DNA of 45,504 bases from Macrocybe gigantea (taxonomy: Eukaryota > Basidiomycota > Agaricomycetes > Agaricales > Callistosporiaceae), in NCBI GenBank assembly GCA_011319805.1, contig SJRY01000166.1, positions 1 through 45,504 on the forward strand, read 5' to 3'. A model generated the notes under the pieces. The model saw only the letters and a program-made list of their open reading frames with translations, ran no database searches and was not told where the DNA came from. A program made the position numbers and the translations under genes. Each line of letters opens with the position of its first letter. Positions within the stretch are counted from its first letter, which is position 1. This document shows, in pieces, positions 45,257-45,504 of the stretch.

Positions 45257-45504
45257 GTTTGAAGGTGAGGCAACAAGAAACATGTTCAAGCCAGCGCGCG
45301 CTATATCATTTATACCAGGATATATGTGATGACCCGATGAGGAAAAGTCGTTCGCTGTGGCTTCGGGAACCGAATTGTGGGTTGAAACGACATCATGCAG
45401 AGAAGAGTTATTTACCATCATACCGAATCGGACCGCCAACACGGGAGCCAGAAAGAGACTCGTAAGCGGTTGAGCATTGAAGAATAAATCCAGAGCATCC
45501 AGCA
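45257..45504. promoter_or_regulatory. Upstream region of SurE, window edge
   Basis: 248 nt of 5' flank. A TATATCATT-type AT stretch at about 45301-45312 could hold a TATA element, but evidence is weak. Confidence 0.3.

Noticed and set aside
1..45504. CRISPR arrays, tRNA/rRNA genes, transposons, biosynthetic megasynthases
   Set aside because: No spaced direct repeats, A/B-box pairs, terminal inverted repeats, transposase, reverse transcriptase, PKS, NRPS or terpene synthase motifs were seen by reading.

Overview
The window reads as nuclear DNA of an agaricomycete-type basidiomycete. Genes are intron-dense, with many introns of about 45-65 nt, and densely packed on both strands. Gene content includes a short heme-thiolate peroxidase, double CENP-V/GFA-domain proteins, a P450, Ser/Thr-linker GH3 beta-glucosidases and an NB-ARC/TPR NLR-like protein. 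I saw no bacterial operons, CRISPR array, rRNA, tRNA or recognisable transposon. Most coordinates come from splicing exons by eye against family expectations, so exon edges are models.

Layout. 1-8.65 kb is an oxidative-metabolism block: the 3' end of a heme-thiolate peroxidase (+), two tandem double-domain GFA proteins (-), a cytochrome P450 (-) and a 14-nt-microexon aldehyde dehydrogenase (-). 9.8-12.6 kb holds a UBE2S-type ubiquitin-conjugating enzyme (-) divergent from a short-chain dehydrogenase (+). 12.7-21.2 kb holds two tandem GH3 beta-glucosidases (-), one missing a conserved loop. 22.7-25.8 kb holds a STAND/NLR protein with a helical N-terminal region, NB-ARC and TPRs (-). 26.6-33.0 kb has the histone chaperone ASF1 (-) divergent from a large Lte1/Cdc25-like RasGEF (+). 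34.4-36.5 kb has a two-module type I membrane protein (+). 36.8-40.8 kb has a bacterial-type PARG (-) and the replication factor Mcm10 (-). 41.4-45.3 kb has two unrecognised genes (+ and -) and a secreted SurE-family phosphatase (-).

The enzymes of the first block could act in series: peroxygenase/P450 oxidation or O-demethylation, formaldehyde or aldehyde handling by GFA-like proteins, ALDH and SDR. That link is inference from proximity only. UBE2S, ASF1, RasGEF and Mcm10 are housekeeping cell-cycle or chromatin genes.

The most consequential sequence-level observation is that eight otherwise well-preserved genes carry thirteen single-base frame breaks. Every one is a missing base, almost all in short homopolymer runs. 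This looks like a systematic sequencing or assembly error rather than biology, and it must be settled before any gene here is called a pseudogene. Beyond that, the real oddities are three GC-AG introns (one at a position where the paralogue uses GT-AG), an in-frame loop deletion in one GH3, and a membrane protein built from two copies of an agaricomycete secreted module.
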